Numbered from the stretch's first letter, positions 21,991 through 34,789 are shown. The stretch is 64,000 bases of DNA from Congeria kusceri (GCA_027627225.1 CM051034.1:1799001-1863000), one strand, 5' to 3'. Translations and numbers: made by a program. Notes: a model not told the origin generated them from the letters alone.

Positions 21991-23850
21991 TGCTGCTAAA
22001 GAGTGCTACAATGGCTACTAAAATTATAATAAACAAAACATGATAATTGCCAACCTCAAGTGTTACCAATCACGGTTACAATACTTCCATTGTTGGAGTA
22101 TTGACCGTTACTGCCACGCAGTATCAATACATGTATGGCAAAATATATAAACATTAAAACAACTTAATTAAAAGTTACTGAATATAGAACTATGATAATT
22201 CTCTTTATTATATTTAGGCGAATAACGCATATAAAAACAAAAGTAAATACAATAGGATTATACGATTATTCAAAATCAAAGTTTTTTTACTGCCCATGCC
22301 CGTCGATTCAGTTATTTTCGTTGTCATGTTGTCCTCCATTGGTTTCCTGCGCATGCGTCATGAGAGCGAAATTGTCGTCTGCATCCAGTTCGGTTTTGGG
22401 TGTGAATCATCTGAAAGTAGTCCGATCGTTTATCGTCTCTGCTAAAGAGGCAGTTACAATAACGACCTCTGGTTTAAATAGTTATTTCTTGAAAATTGAA
22501 ATGGCCATGCCTCTCTGAGTTATTGAAACCGAATTACGTGAAAGTGGAATTTTTAGCAGTTTAGAGAGCACGTGTTTTTATCAAATCGCAAATAAATTGT
22601 GTGACTTATGTGTGGCTAAAATCCAGTAAAATACATAGTCCTAGACGTAACATATGTTAAGGATCTTGTAACTGCTTTAGAACACAAAATAACACTTAGC
22701 TCAGGTTATTGTCTCATCCATTGTCGACTGACTCCATTTCGAACATCATATGCATCGAACTCTGTGGGCCGACCGCCTCGGACTCTGTTGCATCGAGCAC
22801 AGGCTTAAGTCTGAAAATTCTCATCAACATATAATAACATTACAAAAATAAAAATAAAACAAAAATAAAACTTAGCTCGTGCCATCGCCGCCCCCATTGT
22901 CGCTGGTCCGCGTTGCTTTCGTGTTGTCCCAAGCATCGTTAGAGTATAAGTCGAAGAGACGGCACTTCAGCAGCATAGCGGTCACTTCGGTCACCGCATA
23001 TGAAATACAAAGCAGAAATACATAGACAAATCAATACAACACTTTGTATCAAATTATTGTGGATACATGCAACGATGATAAAACAATATTATATATATAC
23101 TAGTATTATCATCACTGTTATTATAAACATAAATGACAACTAAAACTTTGGCATTTTGAGCTTTTCTATATTTATTCCACCCCATTTTATGATCACCAGA
23201 AAAGACTCGTATGTATTCCTTTGAACTCCCAGGTCATGACCTTGACAAGCCAGACGACAGGTTGGGGGCGCCCTTTCCATCCTGTCGCCTGATTTGACAT
23301 GGCCTTGGTTTGATAATTCAATGAAACAATTCTCTTCTTTTCCGACTTTTATAATTTTAATCTAAATAGCCTAAATGTCTATGTATCAAGAGTCAAATTC
23401 TTGTACACCCCAAACCCGAATTTTGAATTAAAGCTGCCATTTATGTACACAATTTAGAAAGGGTATATTTAACGTAATAATGCTTTAGACGCTTAAGAGT
23501 TAGCACTTTCTGGTTAAAAAATAAACATTAAAGAACAGATCCTTTATAAATAAACATTTTTTATTAACTGGAGAAAGTATTTGCCTTAAAGCAAAACTAG
23601 ACTTGCAAATTACGTGAATACGTGATTTCATTATGACTTATCTGTTGCTGGTATCCAAAAGCAACCGGCCTCGTTTCCGCATTCGTTTGGAAACAGAAGC
23701 ACCGTTAAAGCGAGTAGTGCGTCTGCACGAGATCGATGAAACCTTTAAACTTGGCGGCCCAAAGACTGGAACCGGAAAAAAGCGTCTATAAGAGACAGAT
23801 ACTAATTGGCGTGTTTAAATCACGTGACATATAAAATGGGGGGGGGGGGG
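21991..23850. repeat. Segmental duplication, copy B
   Basis: Counterpart of 17787-19830. Landmarks are CCATTGGTTTCCTGCGCAT (22336), ATTGTCGTCTGCATCCAG (about 22372), TTGTCGACTGACTCC (about 22720), GGGGGCGCCCTTTCCATC (23274) and GCACGAGATCGATGAAAC (23725). It ends near a run of G at about 23837-23855. Divergence is moderate, with indels. Confidence 0.75.
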
Positions 23851-23855
23851 GGGAC

Positions 23856-24845
23856 TAGAACAAGAAATGTGTATGTTCTTAAAATAAAATGTATATATGC
23901 TACCAAATACGCAGCATGTGTTTCAAGATTTCGTAAAATTAAACTAGAATTGCAAGTGCAAATTATACAAAAATACACACGATAAAATCTCACTAGGCTG
24001 AAATTGTATATAAAATAGAAATAAATCACTCAATTAAACGCACACAATAACAGTGAAAAATTAATTTACAATCTTAAATTTTAAATGTTAACTTTAATCG
24101 AATAAACATATTCGAAGACTCATTTACACAAATTGAAAATATAAACAGTATTAGACTTACATTTGCATGACAAGCCATAATAACCACATGTGTGGAGTTC
24201 TTAGTTGAAGTAGTCCGCTTTTTCCGATTGTATGACATCCATCTTACTCGAGAACAAAGAACAACTGATGCGTTCGCGCCTTTTTCAATTATTCATGCGC
24301 AGTTAACATCACCGAATCACAATAGACGTCTTAACATTCCGAACCCAATCAAAACGTCGATGCAAGTTTGAAGGAAATAAGATGCGCGAAAAAAGCGCTC
24401 ATCGAAATCCACGTGGAAACGGCCCAAGTTGAACTGTTATACCGAAATAGTGAACACAAATCGGGTTATCAGGGTCGTAACTAGGCATACTTCTTTTCGC
24501 ACGTTACGCTTACAGAGCAATAAGAAGAGCAAATACCGCGAAAAAAAACAACATAAGAATCTTTGGTACCATAACGTCACATTGAATCATTTATCTTGAA
24601 TAAATATATTCTTTAGATTTACATTATTTATGAAATGCTTAAACCGTTTATAATACTTACTAGTTTTACTGCGAGTACAGTCACATTCGGTCTAGCTACG
24701 CACTGATTACAATAGTGTCACAGTCTGGTTGCACGTGCTTTACATGTTACAGCTTTAGCAGACGAAACTGACCAATTAAAATTCATCCAGATGTAAACAT
24801 ACCAAACAATGAGGACGACTGATAATATTTTGCATTGTGATTATC
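23856..24845. other. No recognised feature
   Basis: AT-rich. There is a somewhat GC-richer patch at 24230-24480, with ATGCGCAGTTAACATC, but no supported exon. Confidence 0.35.
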
Positions 24846-25063
24846 AGGGGCCCTATTCCAGAAACCTCCTAACTAAAATCTTATCTGTAACCTTAAAAAC
24901 ATAATGTTATTATTATTATATATTTCATAAACTTTTTATTTCATATGTGGATGACTTTGTGCTAAGTGTTTATTAATTATTAACTTATTATTAACTGCTG
25001 TTAATTCAGTAAGTGAACATAGTTTAAGCTCTGAACTAATGATGTTTCTGGAATACGGTTCCT
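24846..25063. mobile_element. MITE-like element, CxTATTCCAGAAAC ends
   Basis: The left end is AGGGGCCCTATTCCAGAAAC. The right end, reverse-complemented, is AGGAACCGTATTCCAGAAAC, followed on both sides by a similar CxTCxTxA step. The size is about 218 bp with an AT-rich interior and no coding frame. Confidence 0.65.
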
Positions 25064-25162
25064 AAAAAGTAAAGTAAAGACAACGATTGCAAACAATGTG
25101 CAATGCATAAAAAAGTTGTAATTAACTTGGGTGCAATACTTTTATACTATCATGATTGATAT

Positions 25163-25282
25163 ATTAGGCCTAAACATTTTTTTATAGTTGGTGTTAGGTT
25201 AAGTTTAAACCTATTTATTTTAGCATGTTTATAAATTAGGCCTAAAATTTTTTTTTTATAGTTGGTGTTCGGTTAAATTAAA
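25163..25282 (-). repeat. Duplicated 3' tail unit of the SINE
   Basis: The phrase TTAGGCCTAAAxATTTTTT, then ATAGTTGGTGTTxGGTTAA, then ACCTATTTATTTTAGC occurs twice, at about 25163-25224 and 25236-25298. The second copy runs into the SINE body on its right, so in SINE orientation the 3' tail is repeated. Confidence 0.75.
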
Positions 25283-25472
25283 ACCTATTTATTTTAGCTC
25301 GATTGTGTCGAAGCCTGAGACTTATTGAGACGGTCTCGAGTCCGTTTCCAGGGTAGAATAAGTACTTGGGGGAGAGATAAGAGAGATCATTTGAACGCTC
25401 CTCGAGTAGGGATCGAACTCACGACCTCTCGATCGCACGGCGGACACCATATCCGCAACACCACTGCGACCT
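25283..25472 (-). mobile_element. tRNA-derived SINE, Meta-SINE-like
   Basis: On the minus strand it starts AGGTCGCAGTGGTGTTGCGG and has the B box GTGAGTTCGATCCC. It then continues through TCTACCCTGGAAACGGACTC and TCTCAATAAG to GACACAATCGAGCTAAAATA. The last phrases match what I recall of the tail of bivalve Meta-type SINEs (established knowledge; exact family not verified). The element looks nearly full length. Confidence 0.75.
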
Positions 25473-26556
25473 TATTGTTGTTGTTTTTGTTGTTGCGTAG
25501 GAATTAAACCACGGGGGCGATAGCCGAGTCATTTGATAACAGGCATCGCAACGAAACACCGTTGGTTATTACCGCAATAAAAAACGCTTACCCGTCAATT
25601 AGTTCGATTATAACACGATCTGATATAACAATCGTCTGTATTTTTAAAGGTTATGAATGAGAACTATATTTATCTATATACCGCCCATTTTGCGCAAAGA
25701 AGGCTACATTCACTCGTGCGTTTCTGTGACGTCAATAAATAACAATTCAAAATGACGTCAGCTTCATTGATAAACATTGAGCAAATAGCGTCATACTTTA
25801 CTGATAAATACAGTGAACATATTATGTTAACATTGTCAAGTACAAATTAACAGCATATTAACACAACGTAAACGTTTTTGTGAACTAAAATATATAATAT
25901 GTAGTACAAATGTGGTTTTATTGCGCTACATAATGTAGAAATGATTTGTTTGTAACAATTTTGCTGTCGCGCGTTTACGCACGTGTATTTTACGGAACGA
26001 TTTCTTCGAAATTCCGGAACTATTTCTAAACATTAGGCTCCACCCATAATTTGTAGCAGAATAGCCAACAGTTATTTTCCTTCTTTATCTATGGAAAACT
26101 AGCCGCGTGCCGTGTTAGAATTTTAAATAAACAACGTTAACAAATAGTCTAAAAACTGACGTCATTCTTTCACTTATTATAAAGGAATCTTATGTAACAA
26201 TGAATTTGATTAAGATACGACGTAACTGTGACGGACAGCGGTGACGCGCGTGCGAACGTGAACATGCTCGGAACACTGTAGAATGTACATAGACCCCCCT
26301 CTAGTTGCAGAGTTCATTTGTCACATAATGCCAAAATGGAAATAATTGTCGCATTTTAATATCGTACAGGTTTTCGCTTTGATGGGCGGTTATTGAACCT
26401 CGAGAGCGTTGGTAGATTCCTTTTGATCATAATTCCAAAGCATTTATATGCTAACAAAAAACGCTAAATCAGAAACTATTTCTTAAATCATCAATTTTCA
26501 TAATATATGATTATGTTTCGATTGTATAAATCTGCTTCTTCACCAGGTTATAAAAT
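25473..26556. other. Scattered fragments of the foldback family
   Basis: GAATTAAACCACGGGGGCGATAG at about 25500 and TATCTATGGAAAACTAGCCGCG at about 26085 resemble inner and outer parts of the foldback element at 37950-39056. The rest is AT-rich and unrecognised. Confidence 0.4.
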
Positions 26557-26877
26557 ATTCTAAAATGATACTCGCTATTTTTTTCTATAGACAAAGAACA
26601 AAATTATTGTAGTTAAACTAACTAAAAAACGACTCAGAAAGAAGTTCCGATTTTGAGCGGAGTTATGTTAAAAGTAGTTCCAATTAGGGGAAAAAATAGC
26701 AAAAATACAATGTATATGTCAAATCATGTTAGAATCGAAATAATTTTGTCATTTTGGTGCGTCGCTATTAAACAACTCGGGCTACGCCCTCATGGTTGAA
26801 TTCCTACGCATTACAACAACAAAACATTGTTTATTGGCCGATAAACAACGATAAATCGAAAATTATTGTCTTAATTT
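26557..26877. mobile_element. Foldback element fragment (one arm)
   Basis: The end ATTCTAAAATGATACTCGC, then TTTCTATAGACAAAGAACAA, GTTAGAATCGAAATAATTTT, AACAACTCGGGCTACGCCCT and TGGCCGATAAACAACGATAA match the left arm of the element at 37950-38481 in the same order. The opposite arm is missing. Confidence 0.65.
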
Positions 26878-27608
26878 AATATTAAGATCGATTCATTTTG
26901 GAATGTTTGCATTAAAATGTATGACGATGGATGAAAATATGTGTCTTACAATTGTCTTCTGTTGTTATTGCAAATGCTGAAATATGTACATTCAAAAGAA
27001 ATCGTTTTGCCATTTTTTTATTATATAAGAGCACACATGGCACACAAATGAGCGGAAGTTCGAAGATACACACGTAGATGTAGTGCACCAAAAATTTCAG
27101 TTAAAATAAGTATGTTTATTTTTTTGTTCTGAAATATATCTTAATTTTGTGAAAAGATTTGTAAAACACAAGTTCAAAAATATATTAAAACAAAAGTTAA
27201 ATTTATTAAATTTCAAGTAAGTATTCATTAATATCCTATGACATATTTTCTTTTTATGATGAAACGATTCTGAATATAGAGTAGTAAAAAACGAGCAATA
27301 CAGCAGGTGTGTGTGATTTGGGTACAAACTAACATAATCTGTAATTTATAAAACCCCGGTCTCTCACGCTTCAAATAACATGAGTAACACTATCTATGCT
27401 TTCTATTTGTTCCAATGTTCAAGGTCGGCAACAAACTGCACTTGAATGCATTACAAAAATAATTAGTAACATCGCAGGAAACTCACGACTGCTGATTCCG
27501 ACGTCGGGTCAACAATTGCCCATTCAATATTTTCGACACTCATGCTTGATTGTACATAATGTATATCAAATTCACATTTCTAGTAATAATCATGAACCTA
27601 GCATCTGA
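26878..27608. other. No recognised feature
   Basis: AT-rich. Small open frames at 27097-27327 and 27396-27608 have no recognisable content. Confidence 0.35.
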
Positions 27609-27865
27609 GCCCGTATTCAACATCCCATATACTTAAGAATAAAGATTAGACTCATACTTAAGAAAAAATATTTCTGCGTTCGCAAATATGCCGGGTACCA
27701 ACGGCGCTATTGTCATTACCAGTCGTTCTAAATAAAGAATGCCGTAATTTGAGTTGATGAATACCAAGAAAGATTAAAGTTAACAGCGTCTTAGAACAGA
27801 ACAGTTTCAAAAATATTCTTTATTAGTACGTCTTAAGTCTCAGAATATATTTGTGAATACGGGTC
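27609..27865. mobile_element. MITE-like element, CCCGTATTCA ends, copy 1
   Basis: The left end is GCCCGTATTCAAC. The right end, reverse-complemented, is GACCCGTATTCAC, and both are followed inward by CTTAAG-rich sequence. A second copy in the same orientation lies at 48929-49172. It shares TTCTAxxTAAAGAATGC, GAGTTGATGxATACC and TTCTTAGAAC-type phrases. Confidence 0.75.
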
Positions 27866-28120
27866 CAGAACGACATTTAAAGAACACATACGTTGACAAC
27901 GCTACCACGACGACTGTTTCTTGTTATAACAAGAACATTTTCACTACAAACCAATATGGCTTTTTATTTATCACTGTATCTATTTTTTTTCCACAGGTTT
28001 ATATACACAATATTGCTCAATTTAATAAACAGTGAAATAAATTATTAAATAACATGCATTCGAGATCGTCTTTTTATTAAATATGGAATGCCAGATTTGG
28101 TAGAACATACAGTAATCATT
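27866..28120. other. No recognised feature
   Basis: AT-rich spacer between the MITE and the 31 bp array. The plus frame at 27853-28035 is not supported. Confidence 0.35.
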
Positions 28121-28121
28121 G

Positions 28122-28545
28122 TCAAGCCTAAAGATCGTACATGAAGTAATCATCACGAATACAGCTCGTACATTAAGTATTCTTCACGAATAAAGATCAT
28201 ATACAAATAATCATCGTGAATAAAGATCATACAATAAGTATACATCAAGAACAAAGATCGTACACAAAGAAATCGTCACGAGTAAAGAGAGTACACTAAG
28301 TAATTATCACGAATAAAGATCGTACACTAAGTAGTTATTACGAATAAAGATCGTACACTAATTAATCAACAAGAATAAAGATCGTACACTAAGTACTCCT
28401 CGTGAATAAAGATCGTAGACTAAGTAAACCTCAATAACAAAAATCGTACACTAAGTAATCGTCACGAATAAAGATCGTACACTGAGAAATCGTCACGAAT
28501 AAAGATAGTACAATAAGTAATCATCGCTAAAAGATCGTACATTTA
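28122..28545. repeat. 31 bp minisatellite array
   Basis: About 13-14 units of GAATAAAGATCGTACACTAA followed by GTAATCATCAC. Point differences are spread through the units. The same monomer, more diverged, recurs at 34790-35245 on the other side of the large 26 bp array. It reads AATAAA once per unit. Confidence 0.9.
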
Positions 28546-28970
28546 GCAGACAGAAAAACAAAGCAACACAATAATTATGTCTTAGTCCTTATGTTATGAT
28601 ATAATCACGTAATACCAGAACTACGAATACAAGAGTAATCTCAGACCAACGTCATACAAGACCAGTATAAAGTGTTTGTTTCTAAAAAACAGTTGTTTTA
28701 CCAAGCTTGCATTTGAAATATGAAAATTCTGTGAATAAGCCCCTTTAAACTTCGCTGCCAATATCAGAAGAGTCCTGTCATGTTACGTTGCATGTACACA
28801 AATAAAAAAAAAATGTAGAGTCGTGGCCCTTTTTTCGGTTCGCTCGGGAAACAAAAAGTATTAAAGTTTTTGGGAGGCCAGACAATACTTTAATGTAAGG
28901 TGCGTTAATCGGCAGCAGAAGCAAAAAAATCGCGGTTTCTTTACAACGCCAGAATATAATAGATTGAAAA
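28546..28970. other. No recognised feature
   Basis: AT-rich. CCAGAACTACGAATAC and TGTGAATAAGCCCCTTTAAA are small unmatched phrases. The minus frame at 28778-29032 is unsupported. Confidence 0.35.
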
Positions 28971-29420
28971 CATGCACAATAGATTATTTCAAGGAGATCG
29001 TGCACTCGATGTCGCCGAGAAGCTTGGTGCACGTGTACCGGTTATACGGAATCACTCGCATCCGGTTTTTAGGCTTCCGGTTCACGAACCAGCTCGAACT
29101 AATCCGCAACTCAAAACAGGAAATGTGACACGGAGCAGACGTGCAGACGACAATTGGTGCTGAAGAGAGTTCCACATGTCAAGAACCAGGCAGGAATTAT
29201 AGACCGCCCAACAAGCGTATTCTGAAGCCTGGGCAGGAGAAACGTTTAAAGGAAATGATGTTTATAACTCACGGACCATATTTTTAGAAAGCGAATGGTC
29301 TTGCCAGCATAAATACATGCAAATAAAGAAAATGAACATGGTCGTTTTTGTTCATCATAAACGCACAAATAATTATATGCATGTAGTTCAATTTTAATAA
29401 AGAAAATTAAAAACATGTAC
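28971..29420. repeat. Flank module related to 42010-42720
   Basis: CTTCCGGTTCACG, then CTAATCCGC, then GAAATGTGACACGGAGCAG, then TGCAGACGACAATTGG correspond to CTTCCGGTTTACACG, TTAATCCGT, GAAATATGACACGTGACATG and TGCAGACGACAATTATG at 42010-42115. Farther right, AAAGCGAATGGTCTTGC matches AAAGCGAATAGCCTTGC near 42688. TGCAGACGACAA is the reverse complement of the minisatellite core. The frames at 28972-29175 are not convincing. Confidence 0.5.
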
Positions 29421-29564
29421 ATGCGGTCTGACACTGTTACTTTATGCAGGAATTAACACAAATGCGTCACTGACTCCAAGCTGTTTGATTTGTGATCCTT
29501 TATCTATACGTTCATATGTGTATGATGTTTTTCACCACTATCTGGCAAAACTAATGAATATGCC

Positions 29565-29615
29565 AAAAAAAAAGTTCGAACTCACGATCTCCCGATCCGT
29601 TGCACTACTCCTATT
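29565..29615 (-). mobile_element. Degenerate tRNA-derived fragment
   Basis: On the minus strand, GGATCGGGAGATCGTGAGTT runs into TCGAAC and an A-rich tract, matching a B-box region. The A-box half is not clear. Confidence 0.35.
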
Positions 29616-29701
29616 TTTTTATACGATATTATCCACTAAATACAACATTCCGTGTTCGTTTGGAACCGACATGCTTTGCGAACATTATTAAAGAAACAAT
29701 G

Positions 29702-30018
29702 TTTGATTTATAGAGTTGTTTATCGGCTAATTAACAACGATTTGGAATTCTGATGGGTATGAATTAAACTACGACGGCGTTAGCCTAAGTGGTTTAATAT
29801 ACGGCATCAGATCGATAAATTGGGGTTTATTAACCGATAAACAACGACAATGCGAAAATTATTTTGATTCTCACATGAACTTACAACATTTTCTGCAATA
29901 ACAATGCAAATTATTTTTTAGAGTTTTGAATTATTTTTTCGGGTTGTTTATTGGTAGTTCAACAACGGTGAGTTGTGCTCTTTGTGTATAGAAAACTCTG
30001 CGCGTGTCATGTTAGAAT
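29702..30018. mobile_element. Foldback element fragment (right arm)
   Basis: AGTTGTTTATCGGCTAATTA, GGCGTTAGCCTAAGTGGTTT, CGATAAACAACGACAATGCG and the terminus GCGCGTGTCATGTTAGAAT follow the order of the right half of 37950-38481. The left arm is lost. Confidence 0.65.
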
Positions 30019-30261
30019 GAGCGTTTTATATCAATCATACAAAAGCGAAACATATATATTATGTTGCATACAAAGTAAAAGTTCATAGGATTTATTGACA
30101 AATACGTTGTAGGGTAAGGTATATAACCATACATGGATATTACTCTAGTGTGGTGTTCTGAGAACTGGTATCATTTCGCGCTGTTGTTTTTCAAGAAGCA
30201 TACGTTTTAATGAATCTGTTTTAATTATTGTGTCAAATGAGTGTGACGTCACGTTCGGTTA

Positions 30262-30600
30262 AAGGGACTATGTCAACGAAAAGTTCCTCAATGGGGTAAA
30301 TTTTGTTTTTTTAATCTGAAATTAAGATATTAAAACTAGAATATAAAAAAATAAGTTATATATAATGGCAAAATAGTTTTCGCATTTTGAGATAAGAATC
30401 ATTTATAATACAGGTCGTGTTTTCGTGGTCCCCTTTATGTTCACATTTTGACGTCAGAATTGTGAGTATTTTGTACAAGCAGAGCTTACACATGTTCCCT
30501 TACAAAGCAGAATAGTGCAGGTGTTTAAAGCGCTGTCTACTGTTATTTCTTCGTATGGCTCCTAAGTCGTGAGTTCGATACCCGCTTGGTTTTTTTTTTC
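30262..30600. mobile_element. Possible AAAGGGAC-ended element with tRNA-like end
   Basis: Begins TTAAAGGGACTATGTCAACG, like the ends of the 46124-46466 element. Near 30510-30590 it has a tRNA-like segment with GTCGTGAGTTCGATACCCGC (B box) and a T-run. Boundaries are uncertain. Confidence 0.4.
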
Positions 30601-31374
30601 AATCACTTTTTCTGATTTGTTTTTATCAAATATCTCATTATGTATTATATTATTTATCATTTATTTAATGCACATGTCTTAGCATAGCGCATTACTATCA
30701 TCTGATATCATTTATTGTGCAATAGGAAACAAAGCCCCTTGAACGTTAACTATACCTTTGTTATAGCTTTTTTATTCCAGTTATGAAATACATTTTTATA
30801 ATATTAAAATATTATGAATTGCTATGCTTTTGCATTGACTGTTTAGAAAACGACTCAAAATGATTGTTATTTCAAAATGATTGTTATTTCCGAAACATTG
30901 CGGACATTAATAATGCTTTTCTTCTGTAATTACATATGAATTATTATGCTTTTGAAATTTACATTCAATTTTGGAAAAGTATTACCGACAGTAAGCAATA
31001 TTATATGAAAAACCATATCTGTTTTTACAAAAATAAATAAATATATTATTAATATCGAAACGCGTCGCACTTAAGATAATAATTTAAAATATGTATTAGT
31101 AACAAGAGAAACATAAGATAAATATGTTTGCGTGTAAGATGCACATTATTTGTAATTATGTGTGTTATGTATTAAACAAGTTGGTTGCTTTTTGCACTAG
31201 GGTCATTTCCAAATAGTTAAAACAAATATGTTTCGTTAATTTATGATCAATAAATCTACATCTATAACATTATCACGCGACCCATACACGCCACTATCAG
31301 GAGTTACTGAAACAAGAAACACTATCATTTGCACGTGATTACAATCAGGCAACGTAAACATGTTTAAGAACCAA
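30601..31374. other. No recognised feature
   Basis: Very AT-rich. Contains a small direct repeat of AAAATGATTGTTATTTC near 30857-30890. No gene. Confidence 0.4.
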
Positions 31375-34300
31375 GTGCCACTTACACAGCCAGGCAACAC
31401 TGATGTAACACAACCAAGCGACACAACGACGTAACTCAACCAGGCGACACAGCGACGAAACACAACTAGGCGACACAAGGACGTAACACAACCAGGCGAC
31501 ACAACGATGCAACACAACCAGGCGACACAACGACGTAACACAACCAGGCGACACAACGTTGTGAAACGACCAAGCATTACAACAACATAATACAATTAGG
31601 ATACACAACGACGTCACACAACCAGGATACACAATGACGTGACTCAACCAGGATACACAACGACGTGACACAACCAGGATACACAACGACGTGACACAAC
31701 CAGGCGACACAACATTGTAACACAATCAGGCGACACAACGACGTGACACAACAAGGCGACACAGCGGCGTAACACAACCAGGCGACACAGCGATGTAACA
31801 CAACAAGGCGACACAACATTGTAACACAACCATGCGACACAACGACGTGACACAACAAGGCGACACAACGACGTGACACAACAAGGCGACACAGCGACGT
31901 AACACAACCAGGCGACACAACATTGTAACACAACCATGCGACACAACGACGTAACACAACCAGGCAAGACAGCGACGCAACACAACCAGGCGACACAACG
32001 ACGTAACACAACCAGGCGACACAACGACGTAACACAACCAAATGACACAACGACGTAACACAACCAGGATAAACAACGACGTAACACAACCAGGCGACAT
32101 ATCAAACGTAACACAACCGAGCGACACAACAACGTAACACAACCAGGCGACACAACGTCACAACCAGGCGACACAACGACGTAACTCAACCAGGCGACAC
32201 AGCGATGAAACACAACTAGGCGACACAAGGACGTAACATAACCAGCCGACACAACGATGTAACACAACCAGGCGACACAACGACGTAACACAACCTGGCG
32301 ATACAACGTGGTGAAAAAACTAAGCATTAAAACAACATAATACAATTAGGATACACAACGACGTAACACAACCTTGCGACACAACATTGTAACACAATCA
32401 GGCGACACAACGACGTGACACAACAAGGCGACACAGCGACGTAACACAACCAGACGACACAGCGACGTGACACAACCAGGCGACACAACATTGTAACACA
32501 ACCATGCGACACAACGACGTGACACAACAAGGCGACACAGCGACGTAACACAACCAGGCAACACAGCGACGTAACATAACCAGGCGACACAACGACGTAA
32601 CACAACCAGGCGACACAACGACGTAACACAACCAAGCGACACAACGACGTAACACAACCAGGATAAACAACGACGTAATACAACCAGGCGACATATCAAA
32701 CGTAAAACAACCGAGGGACACAACAGCGTAACACAACCAGGCGACACAACGACACAACCAGGCGACACAACGACGTAACTCAACCAGGCGACACAGCGAT
32801 GAAACACAACTAGGCGACACAAGGACGTAACACAACCAGGCGACACAACGATGTAACACAACCAGGCGACACAACGACGTAACACAACCAGGCGAAACAA
32901 CGTGGTGAAAAACTAAGCATTAAAACAACATAATACAATTAGGATACACAGCGACGTAACACAACCAGGCGACACAACGACGTAACACAACCAGGCGACA
33001 CAACATTGTAACACAATCAGGCGACACAACGACGTGACACAACAAGGCGACACAGCGACGTAACACAACCAGACGACACAGCGACGTGACACAACCAGGC
33101 GACACAACATTGTAACACAACCATGCGACGCAACGACATGACACAACAAGGCGACACAGCGACGTAACACAACCAGGCAACACAGCGACGTAACATAACC
33201 AGGCGACACAACGACGTAACACAACCAGGCGACACAACGACGTAACACAACCAAGCGACACAACGACGTAACACAACCAGGATAAACAACGACGTAACAC
33301 AACCAGGCGACATATCAAACGTAACACAACCAAGCGAGACAACAACGTAACACAACCAGGCGACACAACGACACAACCAGGCGACACAACGACGTAACTC
33401 AACCAGGCGACACAGCGATTAAACACAACTAGGCGACACAAGGATGTAACACAACCAGGCGACACAACGATGTAACACAACCAGGCGACACAACGACGTA
33501 ACACAACCAGGCGACACAACGTGGTGAAAAAAATAAGCATTAAAACAACATAATACAATTAGGATACACAACGACGTAACACAACCAGGCAAGACAGCGA
33601 CGCAACACAACCAGGCGACACAACGACGTAACACAACCAGGCGACACAATGACGTAACACAACCAAGCGACACAACGACGTAACACAACCAGGATAAACA
33701 ACGACGTAACACAACCAGGCGACATATCAAACGTAACACAACCGAGCGACACAACAACGTAACACAACCAAGCGACACAACGACACAACTAGGCGAAAAA
33801 ACGACGTAACTCAACCAGGCGACACAGCGATGAAACACAATTAGGCGACACAAGGACGTAACACAACCAGGCGACACAACGATGTAACACAACCAGGCGA
33901 CACAACGATGTAACACAACCAGGCGATACAACGTGGTGAAAAAACTAAGCATTAAAACAACATAATACAATTAGGATACACAACGACGTAACACAACCAG
34001 GCGACACAACGACGTAACACAACCAGGTGACACAACATTGTAACACAATCAGGCGACACAACGACGTTACACAACAAGGCGACACAGCGACGTAACACAA
34101 CCAGACGACACAGCGACGTGACACAACCAGGCGACACAACATTGTAACACAACCATGCGACACAACGACGTGACACAACAAGGCGACACAGCGACGTAAC
34201 ACAACCAGGCAACACAGCGACGTAACATAACCAGGCGACACAACGACGTAACACAACCAGGCGACACAACGACGTAACACAACCAAGCGACACAACGACG

Positions 34301-34690
34301 TAACACAACCAGGATAAACAACGACGTAACACAACCAGGCGACATATCAAACGTAACACAACCAAGCGACACAACAACGTAACACAACCAGGCGACACAA
34401 CGACGTAACTCAAGCATGCGACACAGAGATGAAACACAACTAGGCGACACAAGGATGTAACACAACCAGGCGACACAACGATGTAACACAACCAGGCGAC
34501 ACAACGACGTAACACAACCAGGCGACACAACGTGGTGAAAAAACTAAGCATTAAAACAACATAATACAATTAGGATACACAACGACGTAACACAACCAGG
34601 CGACACAACAACGTAACACAACCAGGCGACACAACAACGTAACACAACCAGGCGTCACAACGACGTTACACAACAAAAGCACCACCAACA
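31375..34690. repeat. 26 bp minisatellite with about 600 bp higher-order period
   Basis: About 3.3 kb, which is about 125 units of ACACAACCAGGCGACACAAC plus GACGTA. The marker ATAATACAATTAGGATACAC, which breaks the monomer pattern, recurs at 31587, 32337, 32930, 33550, 33962 and 34561. The spacings are 750, 593, 620, 412 and 599 bp. Other variants (ACATTGTAACACAA, CATATCAAACGTAA, GTGGTGAAAAAACTAAGC) recur in the same order in each block. All three minus-strand frames stay open for up to 233 codons (RRCVAWLCYVVVSPGCV type). These are repeat artefacts. Confidence 0.95.
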
Positions 34691-34789
34691 CAACTACTTT
34701 TAGTATATATCTTCTAGGTCTGAATTGTCAACGATTTAGTTTTGCTTATTACAAGCATTGGCAGCACACAATTTTGAAATCACGTGATC

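Noticed and set aside
23837..23855. Long G-run as a regulatory or quadruplex element
   Set aside because: A single homopolymer run at the edge of a duplication. Similar runs occur at 56413 and 62287; slippage is the simplest explanation.
28122..28545. CRISPR-like array (31 bp repeats)
   Set aside because: The repeats are contiguous with no unique spacers, and the window is clearly eukaryotic.
28972..29175. Short frames on both strands near a GC-rich patch
   Set aside because: Sequence belongs to a duplicated flank module (also at 42 kb), and neither frame shows a protein family.
31236..34569. Many minus-strand frames of 120-233 codons (CVAWLCYVVVSPGC type)
   Set aside because: All three frames are open at the same time because the 26 bp monomer has no minus-strand stops. 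They are translations of a tandem repeat.
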